This document shows, piece by piece, positions 56,601-64,000 of a stretch of DNA of 64,000 nt. Source of the DNA: Microbulbifer pacificus (GTDB taxonomy: Bacteria > Pseudomonadota > Gammaproteobacteria > Pseudomonadales > Cellvibrionaceae); the NCBI RefSeq assembly GCF_002959965.1, contig NZ_PREV01000026.1, positions 627,501 through 691,500 on the forward strand, in the 5' to 3' direction. The translations under genes were made by a program, and so were the position numbers. The notes beneath the pieces were generated by a model. The model ran no database searches, was not told the DNA's origin, and saw only the letters and a list, made by a program, of their open reading frames with translations. Every line of letters begins with the position of its first letter. The first letter of the stretch is position 1.

Positions 56601-56731
56601 GCGCAATTCTCGCCACCGGCTATTCCTGCCGCTGTCAGAGCAAGCGCTTTGCCAACACAAATTTACGCCATCCATTGCAGGCACTACTGGCGCAAATCGA
56701 GGATTCAGGGTTTACTGTCAGTACTCACTAA
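53654..56731 (+). CDS. ydiJ: YdiJ-like FAD- and Fe-S-binding dehydrogenase
   Basis: This large 1,025-residue enzyme combines a PCMH-type FAD domain (VLSPRGGGTGTNGQSL, ELSTSNRATIGGMINTDASG), a C-terminal FAD-oxidase domain (MFGHVDAGVLHVRP, LLWGEHGKGVR), a 4Fe-4S ferredoxin part (CLACKSCAGQCPIKVDVP) and a CCG region (GCCGMAGTYGHE). Similarity to E. coli YdiJ is high along the whole length; YdiJ has been assigned to oxidation of D-2-hydroxyglutarate. The ATG at 53654 matches the family N-terminus MIPxL; the frame is open 81 bases upstream. It is divergent from the DUF523/DUF1722 gene. Confidence 0.95.
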   Translation: MIPALREISDVQALYLQFLKVLKQAGFRGDSSPSYASRTVLATDNSIYQVLPQAVVYPRDVHDLQLLMELADREEFHKVVLSPRGGGTGTNGQSLTDGLVVDLSRHMNRILEINPEERWVRVQTGVVKDQLNAALKPHGLFFAPELSTSNRATIGGMINTDASGQGSCVYGKTRDHVLELSSVLMGGALWHSRVIDDAELAAIREQDSRAGKIHRIVDDIERDKRDLIAAKFPRLNRCLTGYDLAHIRDSEKGRDGRFNLNNILCGSEGTLGFIAEAKLNLLKIPTCAALVNLNYDHFQDALKDAADLMKAGPTSIETVDSKVLQLAMGDIVWDSVSEYFPQNERPVNGINLVEYTAESEEELDAALAKFTAHIDSLIGEPGKSFGYTIARGHTQVNKIWGMRKRAVGLLGNAKGEQRPIPFVEDCAVPPENLADFIAEFRAALDEAGFAYGMFGHVDAGVLHVRPAIDMKDPEQAKQVRVITEKVVALAQKYNGLLWGEHGKGVRSEFAPAFFGELYPELQKIKAAFDPRNQLNPGKIATPSAASGLLKIDQVPTRGEHDRQIPVQVWEGYSEGVYCNGNGACFNWNPDDAMCPSYKGTRNRIHSPKGRASLIREWLRLLADRSVDPEAVARKSREQSFIIGLPGRIKNSLAKARGEYDFSHEVNESMQACLACKSCAGQCPIKVDVPTFRAKFLELYYSRYLRPLKDYFVGGLEFLMPYLARVPQIYNWPLKLKPVRWVLERGLGLADSPSLSATSLDKAMRELGVPYASRESLRAMGPTQRAKAVVIVQDAFTSYFDAEVVADTLRLLKLLDFNPLVAPFRANGKPLHVHGFLRQFAQTAAGNSAMLNSLAESGVPLVGIDPSMTLTYRGEYQKLLGDKAPRVLLLQEWLAGHTEHLATNRNRLQPGSFTLLPHCTEQSNAAGAGKQWQQVFSALGMELSTQAAGCCGMAGTYGHEVANKETSRVIFQQSWAPKLNGDTSAILATGYSCRCQSKRFANTNLRHPLQALLAQIEDSGFTVSTH

Positions 56732-56773
56732 CCTGTCGCTGCCACCAGCGGCTCGCCCCGGAGATGTCTGGCC

Positions 56774-57499
56774 ATGCTGATTCCGCGGAAAAATCCGGCC
56801 CCGTGCCTGTTCAAGTCTCTCGGCGCAGCGCTGTTGGCGCTGCACCTGGGCGCAGTCGCTCCGGCCAACGCGGAGCCGAATGAGTCTGAGGGCATGGCGC
56901 CACTGATTGCAGAGGCCGAGGAAAACGCACTGGCGGGCGACTACGACGCGGCCCTGCCCCTTTACGAGCGGGCCATATCCGGGCTCCGCGGTGATCCCCA
57001 CAGCCAGAATCTGCTGCGCTACCGCTACGGTATCGTGTTGAATGCCCTCGGCGGCGAGCGCCCGGACCTCTACCCGCTGGCCCGCAGCCAATTCGAAGCC
57101 GTACTCACCTATATCGAGTCGTCACCGGGGCTGCCGTTTGAGCACTCCGCCGGGCGGGTGCGCTCCGCCATCGCCCACACCTACCACCAGCACTCCGCGC
57201 TACAGGAAAACCCCAACAAACGCGCTGCCATGCTGCGCAATGCCTACCAGCTATACACCAGTGCTATCGGCGACCTGCGTCAGGAGCGCGACTGGCAGAA
57301 TCTCGCCATCACCGCATTCAATATCGGCCAGGTGTGTGAATGGCAGGGCAATGTGGAAGAGGCCATCCATTGGCTGGAACAGGCCGTTGATCTCGACCGT
57401 CGCCACGATCTGGAGGACCTGGAAGAAGATCTGGCCTATCTGACCGCTTTGCGTGAACTGGCAAATCCCCGCCAACCGGTGAGCGACACCGCTATTTGA
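56774..57499 (+). CDS. Secreted TPR-repeat protein of unknown function
   Basis: This 241-residue protein has a signal peptide (cleavage near ANAEP, residue 33). TPR-like helical pairs follow: AEENALAGDYDAALPLYERAI, then a long middle part and a clear TPR at NLAITAFNIGQVCEWQGNVEEAIHWLEQAV. The C-terminus is acidic. It starts 42 bases after the ydiJ-like gene and may be co-transcribed with it. No enzyme motif is visible. Confidence 0.8.
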   Translation: MLIPRKNPAPCLFKSLGAALLALHLGAVAPANAEPNESEGMAPLIAEAEENALAGDYDAALPLYERAISGLRGDPHSQNLLRYRYGIVLNALGGERPDLYPLARSQFEAVLTYIESSPGLPFEHSAGRVRSAIAHTYHQHSALQENPNKRAAMLRNAYQLYTSAIGDLRQERDWQNLAITAFNIGQVCEWQGNVEEAIHWLEQAVDLDRRHDLEDLEEDLAYLTALRELANPRQPVSDTAI

Positions 57500-58145
57500 G
57501 TCTTACGCCCTCCCACTTTTCCGGCGCTGTTAGCCAAAAATTCCGGGACCCTCCCGTGGTTCCCGAGGAAATCTGTACTCTTCCGCTCGCGCCTATAACT
57601 AGGATGTCTCGCCGGATAAGTGCGGCTTTCTATGAGGCTGATAGTCTGAGACTTGCGTGAAACAGCGGAAATCCCGGCTCTGCATCCCCCCTACAACGCT
57701 GTCATCGACAAAATTTCGCGGTATTGAACCGCTGGTCGCAAAAAAACGTAAAAAAATTTTGTTCTACGAACCAACCGGACTCATCACCCAGATCGCACAA
57801 AAATCCAACAATTCGAGATGACATCGCTGTCAGCTCCATGCTGCCCATGGAAACCTGAGACCTACCGATAACATCTCCAGGCTGTCAGTTCTGTCATCAA
57901 ACCGTCACAACCAGATATATTCTTCCACGATTGATGAAAAAATAAGCAAAGCATACTCAGAACAAAAAATAACCGATCACCCTGTGGGGGAAATCCCGCT
58001 GGTTGTGCAAAAGATTGATTCGCATCCCCGGACGTTTAATATGGCCATCCCTGATCAAAGATTGATCACTTATTACGAAATCAACTTGGAGCCTGCGCGA
58101 CAGGAACCGGTTGTGCCAAGAGAGCTTCCAGAGGTAATGAGACTT
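57500..58145. other. Long AT-rich intergenic region before the 3D-domain gene
   Basis: About 645 bases hold no convincing gene; a weak open frame from 57984 runs into the next gene but has no ribosome site. It contains A- and T-runs (around 57738-57762), the inverted repeat TGATCA-N5-TGATCA (58052-58068), and no recognisable riboswitch. A long leader or a small RNA is possible. Confidence 0.35.
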
Positions 58146-58571
58146 ATGCGACAGAACCTTAAAAAGTACATCATCGTAATTGCAGCTTCCCTTGTGGCCC
58201 TGGCCGGTGGCGACGCCTTCGCCGCGATCAAGAAAGAGCCGGAAGGAAAGAAGAAATCCATGACCGTCACCGCAACGGCCTACAACTCCATTGAAGGCCA
58301 GACCGATGACGACCCCTGGACCGCGGCCTGGAACAACCGTCTGCGCCCGGGCGACAAGATCATCGCGGTATCCCGCGACCTGGAGAAACACGGCCTGACC
58401 AATGGCGCCAAGGTCAAAATTGAAGGCCTGCCCGGGACCTATACCGTGCGCGACCGTATGAACAAGCGTTACACCAACCGCATCGATGTGTGGATGGAAA
58501 AGGACCTGAAAAAGGCCCGCGCCTGGGGCAAGAAGAAACTGAAAATCGTCTGGCACCCGAAAAAGAAGTAA
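58146..58571 (+). CDS. Secreted 3D-domain (double-psi beta-barrel) protein
   Basis: The 141-residue precursor has a signal peptide (cleavage near AFAAI, residue 27). A 3D domain follows: MTVTATAYNS, RPGDKIIAVSRDL, GAKVKIEGLPGTYTVRDRMNKR and IDVWM, with the conserved Asp residues. The domain, also seen in MltA and RlpA-like proteins, binds or cleaves peptidoglycan. The end is very basic (KKKLKIVWHPKKK). I preferred the ATG at 58146 (GAGG 11 bases upstream) to the ATG at 58137, where the spacing is too short; a start at 57984 is less likely. Confidence 0.8.
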   Translation: MRQNLKKYIIVIAASLVALAGGDAFAAIKKEPEGKKKSMTVTATAYNSIEGQTDDDPWTAAWNNRLRPGDKIIAVSRDLEKHGLTNGAKVKIEGLPGTYTVRDRMNKRYTNRIDVWMEKDLKKARAWGKKKLKIVWHPKKK

Positions 58572-58705
58572 GGCAGCGATTGACAGGAAGTTGATAGGAA
58601 AACGTCGCTAAGAAAACGTTGCCTGCCAGAACCTTGCCGAACTCAGACTCCGGCGCACCACCGGGCTGACGAAAGTACACAGGGCTTTGCCAAGCACTGC
58701 TTTCA

Positions 58706-58740
58706 CAAACAAAACCCCGCAATCCGCGGGGTTTTGTTTG
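58706..58740. terminator. Bidirectional terminator
   Basis: CAAACAAAACCCCGC-AATCC-GCGGGGTTTTGTTTG is a 15-bp perfect stem with A and T runs at both ends. It serves the 3D-domain gene (plus) and the gene at 58759-59427 (minus). Confidence 0.9.
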
Positions 58741-58758
58741 TTTCGGCTCAACCCTTCT

Positions 58759-59427
58759 TCACGGCTCAGTGGTTGTTTCGATCCCGGGCAATTCACGACA
58801 GCCCTCGTTGGCAATGTAATACACACTCGGTTGAGTGGATTCGTTGTAACGGTGTTCCACCCCTTCGTCGCGAAATACCAGTAAATACTCCTCCTTCACC
58901 CACCCCTTATCCGTACGGTATTCCGTCAGCCACAACAGGGCAGGCGAGCTTTCGTGACAGTTGCCGTAAAACATCCGGGTTTTTTCCACCAGTTTCCTGG
59001 AGAGGTAATCACGGTACTGCCCCGGATAGGTAAAGCGCTCGCCGGACAGCCCCATCTGGGTGACGCCATCTTCATCTCCTTCCTCCGCGGCCTGGGAACG
59101 ATCCTGCCGCATGGCAGCCGTCTCATCCGCTCGGTTCTCATCCGCAGTAGAGAATCGCTGCGGCTCCGGCGGCTCCTCTGATTCATGCGCGGGGGGGGCT
59201 TCGCCATCAATTTTTTCCAGGAAGATAGCGGTATTTTCGTCGCATTCGATGCAGGTGCGCCCGGCGATGACGGCGTAACCCTTCAACTCGGAGATGAGGC
59301 GTGCCTCCGCCAGGTCCACATGGATCACCCGGTCGTCTGAGAGCTTGAGCGCAACGTCGGACAACGCGGGTGATGCACTGGCGAAACAGAACAGGGGGAG
59401 AGCGAAAGGAAGAAGGAATTTTTTCAT
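58759..59427 (-). CDS. Secreted protein of unknown function
   Basis: This 222-residue protein has a signal peptide (MKKFLLPFALPLFCFASASPA, one Ser and Asp later). A short N-terminal domain with GRTCIECDENTAIFLEKI follows, then an acidic low-complexity linker (about 75-125). The C-terminal domain is rich in Tyr and has two more Cys (GNCHES, EGCREL). Four Cys in an exported protein suggest disulphides. The ATG at 59427 gives the signal peptide. No family was recognised. Confidence 0.78.
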   Translation of the reverse strand: MKKFLLPFALPLFCFASASPALSDVALKLSDDRVIHVDLAEARLISELKGYAVIAGRTCIECDENTAIFLEKIDGEAPPAHESEEPPEPQRFSTADENRADETAAMRQDRSQAAEEGDEDGVTQMGLSGERFTYPGQYRDYLSRKLVEKTRMFYGNCHESSPALLWLTEYRTDKGWVKEEYLLVFRDEGVEHRYNESTQPSVYYIANEGCRELPGIETTTEP

Positions 59428-59690
59428 GCAGAGCAACCACACTTCATACATCTGCAGACCGCGATCAGTTGGCGCCACCAGGGCAACTTTCCTTGCTGCC
59501 CTTGGTGGCACCGCGATTGGGTAGTGCTGTTACACTGTCGCGATTCCCTTCTATGTATAACCTTAGCAGCCCAGAAAAAAACTGCTTTTTGTGGCGCGAA
59601 TTATTTACAAACAAACTTGCCGCCGCCAGTCACGCACATTAAGGCCGACTGACAGACTGTTGATATGGAGCAAAAGTTTCGGCGGCGAAA

Positions 59691-59957
59691 TCAGGGCGCC
59701 TCCCAGCTGCCGCTGGACTCCGCGGGGCCGATAAAGGCGCCTACCCCCTCCTCCTTCAGCGCATCCAGCGCCTCCCGCAGCGCCTCTTCATCGGTATCAA
59801 ACGCGTCTTCCCACACGGTACTGTTATTGTGCTCATCCACAATTTCCAGCAGCCAGCCGCCCTCGCCATCCTCATAGATGTCGATATTGACGGTGTGGTT
59901 GCCGTCACTGTAGGCGCGGCAGAGGGGAGAGTCCTGGGGAGTGAAGTCGTCGACCAT
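59691..59957 (-). CDS. Small conserved acidic protein
   Basis: This 88-residue acidic protein begins MVDDFTPQDSPLCRAYSDG and contains IDIYEDGEGGWLLEIVDE, NSTVWEDAFDTDEEALREAL and EGVGAFIG. GAGG lies 8 bases before the ATG. It looks like a small conserved gammaproteobacterial protein of unknown function. It is divergent from trhO. Confidence 0.82.
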   Translation of the reverse strand: MVDDFTPQDSPLCRAYSDGNHTVNIDIYEDGEGGWLLEIVDEHNNSTVWEDAFDTDEEALREALDALKEEGVGAFIGPAESSGSWEAP

Positions 59958-60186
59958 GGGAAACACCTCGCTGGTATAGCTCGCCGGAATTGCTCGATTG
60001 TATCGGGAGAAATGAAAAGTGGCGGCCAATCTGACAACTAATGAATCACCGGTCAAGGCCCGCCTTTCACTGTCGAAAAAGTGTACGACGGCATCGGCGA
60101 AGTTTTGTTAGAATACGCGGCGATTTTTTCTCATGTTTTACCCCAATGCCCCGGATTTACGCTCCGGCCTGCAAAAGGAACCTCTC

Positions 60187-61194
60187 GTGACCAACACCAT
60201 GACCGATACCACTACCGTGGTCTGTGCACTGTACAAATTTGTCAGCCTGGACGATTTCGAATCCCTGCGCGAGCCCCTGCTCAAGGTCATGCTCGACAAC
60301 GAAGTGCGCGGCACTCTGCTGCTGGCCCACGAGGGCATCAACGGCACCGTAGCCGGCAGCCGCGCGGCCATTGATACCCTGCTCGCCTACCTCAAATCCG
60401 ACCCTCGTCTTGCCACCCTGGATTACAAAGAGTCGCTTACCGATGAGATGCCGTTCCTACGCAGCAAGGTGAAACTGAAACGCGAGATCGTCACCATGGG
60501 TGTGGAGGGTATCGACCCCCGTCGCACCGTGGGCACCTATGTCAAGCCCCGGGACTGGAACGCGTTGATCTCAGACCCGGAAGTGCTGCTGATCGATACC
60601 CGCAACGACTACGAATATCAGGTGGGAACTTTCGAGCACGCGGTCAACCCGAACACCACCAGCTTCCGCGAATTCCCCCAGTACGTAAAAGACCATCTGG
60701 ACCCGCAGAAACACAAAAAAGTCGCCATGTTCTGCACCGGCGGTATCCGCTGTGAAAAATCCACGGCCTATTTGAAAGAGCAGGGCTTTGACGAGGTCTA
60801 CCACCTCCAGGGTGGCATATTGAAATATCTGGAAGAAGTGCCGAAGGAAGAAACCCTGTGGAAGGGCGAGTGCTTTGTGTTCGATGATCGCGTCACCGTA
60901 AATCACGATCTTGAACGCGGCAGCTACCAGCAGTGCAACGCCTGCCGCATGCCGGTAACCGATGAGGAAATACAGTCACCCCAGTTTGAGAAAGGGGTCA
61001 GCTGCCCCCACTGTTTCGAGACGGTTTCCGACGCCGACAAGGCGCGCTTTCGCGAGCGGGAAAAGCAGATACAGCTGGCAAAGGCCCGCGGCGAAGATCA
61101 CCTGGGGCACGATGCCAAAGCCACTACGGAAGCCCGCCGCCGGCACAAGCAGACACTGCGCAGGCAACAGGCCGAGCAGGTGGGTAGAGCCTGA
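60187..61194 (+). CDS. trhO: tRNA uridine(34) hydroxylase TrhO
   Basis: TrhO (YceA) makes 5-hydroxyuridine at the wobble position of tRNA using O2. The 335 residues include an N-terminal acylphosphatase-like domain ([15 protein letters not shown]), a rhodanese domain with the active Cys in [11 protein letters not shown], and a C-terminal zinc-binding part with CNACRMPV and CPHCFE. GTG at 60187 has AAGGA 7 bases upstream; ATGs at 60133 and 60199 are alternatives. Confidence 0.94.
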   Translation: MTNTMTDTTTVVCALYKFVSLDDFESLREPLLKVMLDNEVRGTLLLAHEGINGTVAGSRAAIDTLLAYLKSDPRLATLDYKESLTDEMPFLRSKVKLKREIVTMGVEGIDPRRTVGTYVKPRDWNALISDPEVLLIDTRNDYEYQVGTFEHAVNPNTTSFREFPQYVKDHLDPQKHKKVAMFCTGGIRCEKSTAYLKEQGFDEVYHLQGGILKYLEEVPKEETLWKGECFVFDDRVTVNHDLERGSYQQCNACRMPVTDEEIQSPQFEKGVSCPHCFETVSDADKARFREREKQIQLAKARGEDHLGHDAKATTEARRRHKQTLRRQQAEQVGRA

Positions 61195-61257
61195 TTTCTC
61201 GTCCCGCGAACCGGGTGGAAGCGAGGTGCCCTGATCAGGGTACCGCCACAGACCAAT

Positions 61258-61641
61258 TTAACAGGGTACCTCGGCGGTGCTGGTGAGCCACTTGATGGCT
61301 TCCGCTTCCGTCAGGAAAGAAAAGAGCTCCAGACCATTTTCCCTGGCCTTGGTACGCATCACTGCGGTGGTGTTGAGCTCCGCCCGGTTCAGTATGGCGA
61401 TGCGTGCTCCTGTCATGGCTGGCAACTGCGCCATATAAACCCCGTAGTGCTGTTGTTCCTCCAGGCTCATCGACATCTTCGTTACCCCGCGTACATCCGC
61501 CAGTACCCGCAGGGGTTTCTGATGACCGTATTTCGCCACCAGCTGCCGCAGCGCGTCGATTCGGTTTTCGTAGGTGGCCTCACCGTACAAATGTATCTTC
61601 ACTATCCGCTGCTGGCTGTCGTACCGGATCTGAAAACTCAT
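61258..61641 (-). CDS. SpoIIAA/STAS-like protein, paralogue 1
   Basis: The 127 residues alternate strands and helices: MSFQIRYDSQQRIVKIHLYG, then PLRVLADVRGV, ARIAILNRAEL and FLTEAEAIKWL. The pattern fits SpoIIAA-like (STAS-related) proteins. A paralogue in the same orientation lies at 61933-62325. No phosphorylation Ser was identified with certainty. Function is unknown; signalling or stress roles are only analogies. Confidence 0.75.
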   Translation of the reverse strand: MSFQIRYDSQQRIVKIHLYGEATYENRIDALRQLVAKYGHQKPLRVLADVRGVTKMSMSLEEQQHYGVYMAQLPAMTGARIAILNRAELNTTAVMRTKARENGLELFSFLTEAEAIKWLTSTAEVPC

Positions 61642-61932
61642 TACTGCTAAATACTCCAATCCGCGCTAATACTGAAACTTTGTCGCACCCCGGGATCTCC
61701 TGTGACGCCCCGAAGTAAACAAGCGACAATCGTTCCAGTTTAGACGTATCGGTCCTGCCAGCGTTACAAAAGACCAAAAACAAGTTTAAATGTGGAATAT
61801 TGTTCTCATCTTTACCCCAAAGAAAACGATCGCTGTTCGCTCACTACGGCGATGGTGTAGATGATGTTGAGAGAAAGTTCTGGCGGGGAATGTGCGTGTA
61901 CTCACCCGCACAGCACCTGGTGACGTTCGGGA

Positions 61933-62325
61933 TCAGGCGGGTTCGCGGCCAGCGCCTTCGGCTTCCATCATCAGCCACCCCTGCGCCGCCTGTTCGGTAA
62001 CAAACTCCCGCACCTGCATGCCCTCGGACTGAGCGGCACTATTGATAATGATATTGGCGTTGAAGTCCGGTGCATGCAGCACCGCTACGCGGCTGTGACT
62101 GGTGCCCGTCTGGCGGGCAACAAACTTGCCAAATTTCTGGCGTTCTTTAACGGACAGCACGATATCCGCCCGGCGCACGTCCACCAGCACCCTCAGTGGG
62201 TGCAGGTGGCCAAACTTTTCCGCAATCTGGCGGGCGGACGCCAGCTTTTCTGCGAAATCGACACGATCAAAAAAAACGGCGTGAACGATGCGTAATTCGG
62301 TGTTGAAACGAATATGAAAACTCAA
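61933..62325 (-). CDS. SpoIIAA/STAS-like protein, paralogue 2
   Basis: The 130 residues share the plan and several segments with the gene at 61258: MSFHIRFNTELRIVHAVFF, HPLRVLVDVRRADI, SRVAVLHAPDF, FVTEQAAQGWLM. The two probably arose by tandem duplication and then diverged widely. It lies 27 bases after mrp on the same strand and may be co-transcribed with it. The gap to paralogue 1 (about 290 bases) holds nothing recognised. Confidence 0.75.
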   Translation of the reverse strand: MSFHIRFNTELRIVHAVFFDRVDFAEKLASARQIAEKFGHLHPLRVLVDVRRADIVLSVKERQKFGKFVARQTGTSHSRVAVLHAPDFNANIIINSAAQSEGMQVREFVTEQAAQGWLMMEAEGAGREPA

Positions 62326-62352
62326 CCTTCCGCCTCCTTGTGCGGGACCGTA

Positions 62353-63549
62353 TTACTCCACTTCAATTTCCGGCAGTGTGTCTTCGCCAACCGCCAACCA
62401 CACCTGTGCCGCCGCCTTACGGGCAATCTCCCGATACAGTGATGCAACCGCACCATCCGGTTCCGCTGCCACCGTGGGCTCGCCACCGTCGGTCTGCTGG
62501 CGGATAGACATGGCCAGAGGCAACTGGCCCAGCAGACGGGTATTGTAGTCCGCCGCCATTTTTTCGCCGCCGCCCGCGCCGAACACCGGCTCCTGATGGC
62601 CGCAATTGGAGCAGGTGTGCAGTGCCATATTCTCCACAATACCCAGTACCGGCACCGACACCTTGCGGAACATCTCCACACCTTTGATCGCATCCACCAG
62701 TGCCAGATCCTGTGGCGTGGTGACAATCACAGCCCCCGCCAGCGCCACTTTCTGGGAAAGAGTCAACTGAATATCGCCGGTACCCGGGGGCATGTCCACC
62801 ACCAGGTAATCCAACGCATCCTCGTCTGTCCCGGCCCAGACGGTCTGGGTCAACATCTGGCTCAGCGCACCACTCGCCATGGGCCCGCGCCACACGGCCG
62901 GGGTGTCTTCCGTCAGCAGATAGCCGAGAGACATGGTCTTGAGCCCCTTGGCCTCCACCGGCACAAAGAATTTGCCATCTCTCACTTCCGGGCGCACACC
63001 TTCAGTACCCAGCATAGTCGGCAGGCTGGGACCGTAGATATCCGCATCCAGCAGCCCCACGGAAGCGCCCTCCGCAGCCAGCGCCAGTGCCAGGTTTACC
63101 GCGGTGGTGGACTTGCCCACACCGCCCTTGCCAGACGCCACGGCGATGATGTTTTTCACCGACTGGAGCGATTCCGGCTGCGCCCCGGAATCCGCGCTCT
63201 GTACCTCAAAAAACAGATCAAACTGCAGCCCGGTTCCCGCGAGAGGACCGCCCTCCAGCAGCGGCTCACAGGCGGCCCGCACCCGCTTGGCCCAGGCGGA
63301 CTGCTCGCTGGCACAGGGGTAGCCGAGGGTCACCGCGGTATAGACCGTGCCATCCTCATAGCCCACCTCGATATCGGCATCCAACGCATCCAGTGGCAGT
63401 CCCGTGGCCGGGTCCTCCAGCGCACCGATGACTTCCGCCACCTGCTCGAGCTGCTCCTGCACCGCCACAGGGAGATCCTCGTGGTCATGATCGTGCGCAT
63501 GCCCGCAATCGTGGTGATGGCCGTCGCAATGGTGATGGTGATCGGTCAC
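62353..63549 (-). CDS. apbC: Mrp/ApbC iron-sulfur cluster carrier with His-rich N-terminus
   Basis: ApbC is a P-loop ATPase that carries Fe-S clusters to target proteins. After a DUF59-like part (about 35-125) the NTPase has [48 protein letters not shown] and the cluster-binding CSNC. The first 25 residues are extremely His-, Asp- and Cys-rich ([14 protein letters not shown]), which is not usual for the family and looks like a metal-binding tail. GTG at 63549 has GAGG 8 bases upstream. It is divergent from metG, a widely conserved pairing. Confidence 0.94.
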   Translation of the reverse strand: MTDHHHHCDGHHHDCGHAHDHDHEDLPVAVQEQLEQVAEVIGALEDPATGLPLDALDADIEVGYEDGTVYTAVTLGYPCASEQSAWAKRVRAACEPLLEGGPLAGTGLQFDLFFEVQSADSGAQPESLQSVKNIIAVASGKGGVGKSTTAVNLALALAAEGASVGLLDADIYGPSLPTMLGTEGVRPEVRDGKFFVPVEAKGLKTMSLGYLLTEDTPAVWRGPMASGALSQMLTQTVWAGTDEDALDYLVVDMPPGTGDIQLTLSQKVALAGAVIVTTPQDLALVDAIKGVEMFRKVSVPVLGIVENMALHTCSNCGHQEPVFGAGGGEKMAADYNTRLLGQLPLAMSIRQQTDGGEPTVAAEPDGAVASLYREIARKAAAQVWLAVGEDTLPEIEVE

Positions 63550-63791
63550 GCTGTTTTCCTCATTGGCACTCTTGTTCGGACGGGCATTTTGGAGACGCCC
63601 CAGTGCGAATACAAGGTCAATGCACGGAACACCGGTACACAACCCCTACAAGGGTAGTCCGCCGTGACGCGGGTGCCTTGCAGGCCCCAATTCTGCTATA
63701 TTCCGCGCTCTTTTTCGGCGACCCGCCACGCAGCACCGGCCGCCGCGCGAACCCGTTCCACCGTCAAGTCTCGCAGCCTTTGGAAACCAAG

Positions 63792-64000
63792 ATGTCTCAG
63801 ACCGACCATCAGCCCAGAAACATCCTCGTCACCAGTGCCCTGCCCTATGCCAATGGCTCCCTGCACCTGGGTCATATCCTCGAGTACATCCAGACCGACA
63901 TCTGGGCCCGCTTTCAGCGCGCCCGCGGCAACCAGTGCCTGTACATGTGTGCCGACGACGCCCACGGCACCGCCATCATGCTGAAGGCCGAACAGCTGGG
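63792..64000 (+). CDS. metG: Methionine-tRNA ligase, partial (5' end)
   Basis: The first 69 codons are present and the frame runs off the window. It begins [21 protein letters not shown] and contains the class I HIGH-type signature [13 protein letters not shown] and [12 protein letters not shown], typical of MetG. The KMSKS loop lies beyond the end. ATG at 63792 is the only reasonable start. It is divergent from the mrp gene. Confidence 0.95.
   Translation, partial: MSQTDHQPRNILVTSALPYANGSLHLGHILEYIQTDIWARFQRARGNQCLYMCADDAHGTAIMLKAEQL

Noticed and set aside
57600..57660. TPP- or cobalamin-type riboswitch because of CTGAGA-like and GCGG stretches.
   Set aside because: The remaining conserved blocks are missing, and the downstream gene has no link to either cofactor.
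57984..58145. N-terminal extension of the 3D-domain protein from 57984.
   Set aside because: It would place 54 polar residues before a good signal peptide and has no ribosome site.
63664..63984. An open frame overlapping metG from 63664.
   Set aside because: It runs in another frame over the clear MetG N-terminus and gives an Arg/Thr/Ser/Pro-rich product typical of a shadow frame.

Overview
The window is chromosomal DNA of a marine gammaproteobacterium, most likely Microbulbifer or a close relative in the Cellvibrionales. This is inferred from the high G+C, the very large secreted subtilases with GlyGly-CTERM-like tails, the proteobacterial sortase pair, and the Pseudomonas-like order aspS-yebC-ruvCAB-ybgC-tolQRAB-pal-cpoB-queE-queC-tRNA-Lys-nadA-bepA-tusA. 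No phage, insertion sequence or CRISPR array was seen.

Region 1 (1-20 kb) is accessory. A truncated OmpR-type response regulator is divergent from three same-strand genes for subtilases of about 1,700 residues (817-16790). All three end in the same tail: a Cys/Asp-rich motif, a Pro/Glu linker, six lysines, Gly-Gly, a membrane helix and basic residues. The first two share an almost superimposable promoter: a GGGACA direct repeat with 10-bp period, an extended -10 box and a 5'-terminal leader hairpin, followed by a TTG start. Convergent to them lie a sortase and its VIT/vWA substrate, overlapping by 4 bp.

Region 2 (20-42 kb) is conserved housekeeping DNA, nearly all on the minus strand: purC, a PerM-like permease, tusA, bepA (plus strand), nadA, two identical tRNA-Lys genes, queC, queE, the tol-pal envelope operon, ruvCAB, yebC, aspS and an FmdB-type zinc ribbon. 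An HU protein with a histone-H1-like tail and proS follow on the plus strand. Two copies of a structured extragenic repeat, built from palindromes with AGGGAT loops, lie at 24555-24679 and 41555-41658.

Region 3 (42-64 kb) is mixed: a lytic transglycosylase, a membrane AraC-type regulator, cytochrome c5, a PpiC-HupE/UreJ pair, an Lrp regulator with a PLP aminotransferase, an SGNH autotransporter esterase, a photolyase cluster (DUF2878, phr, DUF523/DUF1722), a YdiJ-like FAD/Fe-S dehydrogenase, a 3D-domain protein, trhO, two SpoIIAA-like paralogues, and the divergent pair mrp/metG, with metG cut by the window end.

The strongest candidate for an undescribed system is the first 20 kb: a response regulator, a shared activator-type promoter and three surface proteases with one common sorting tail, next to a separate sortase-substrate pair.
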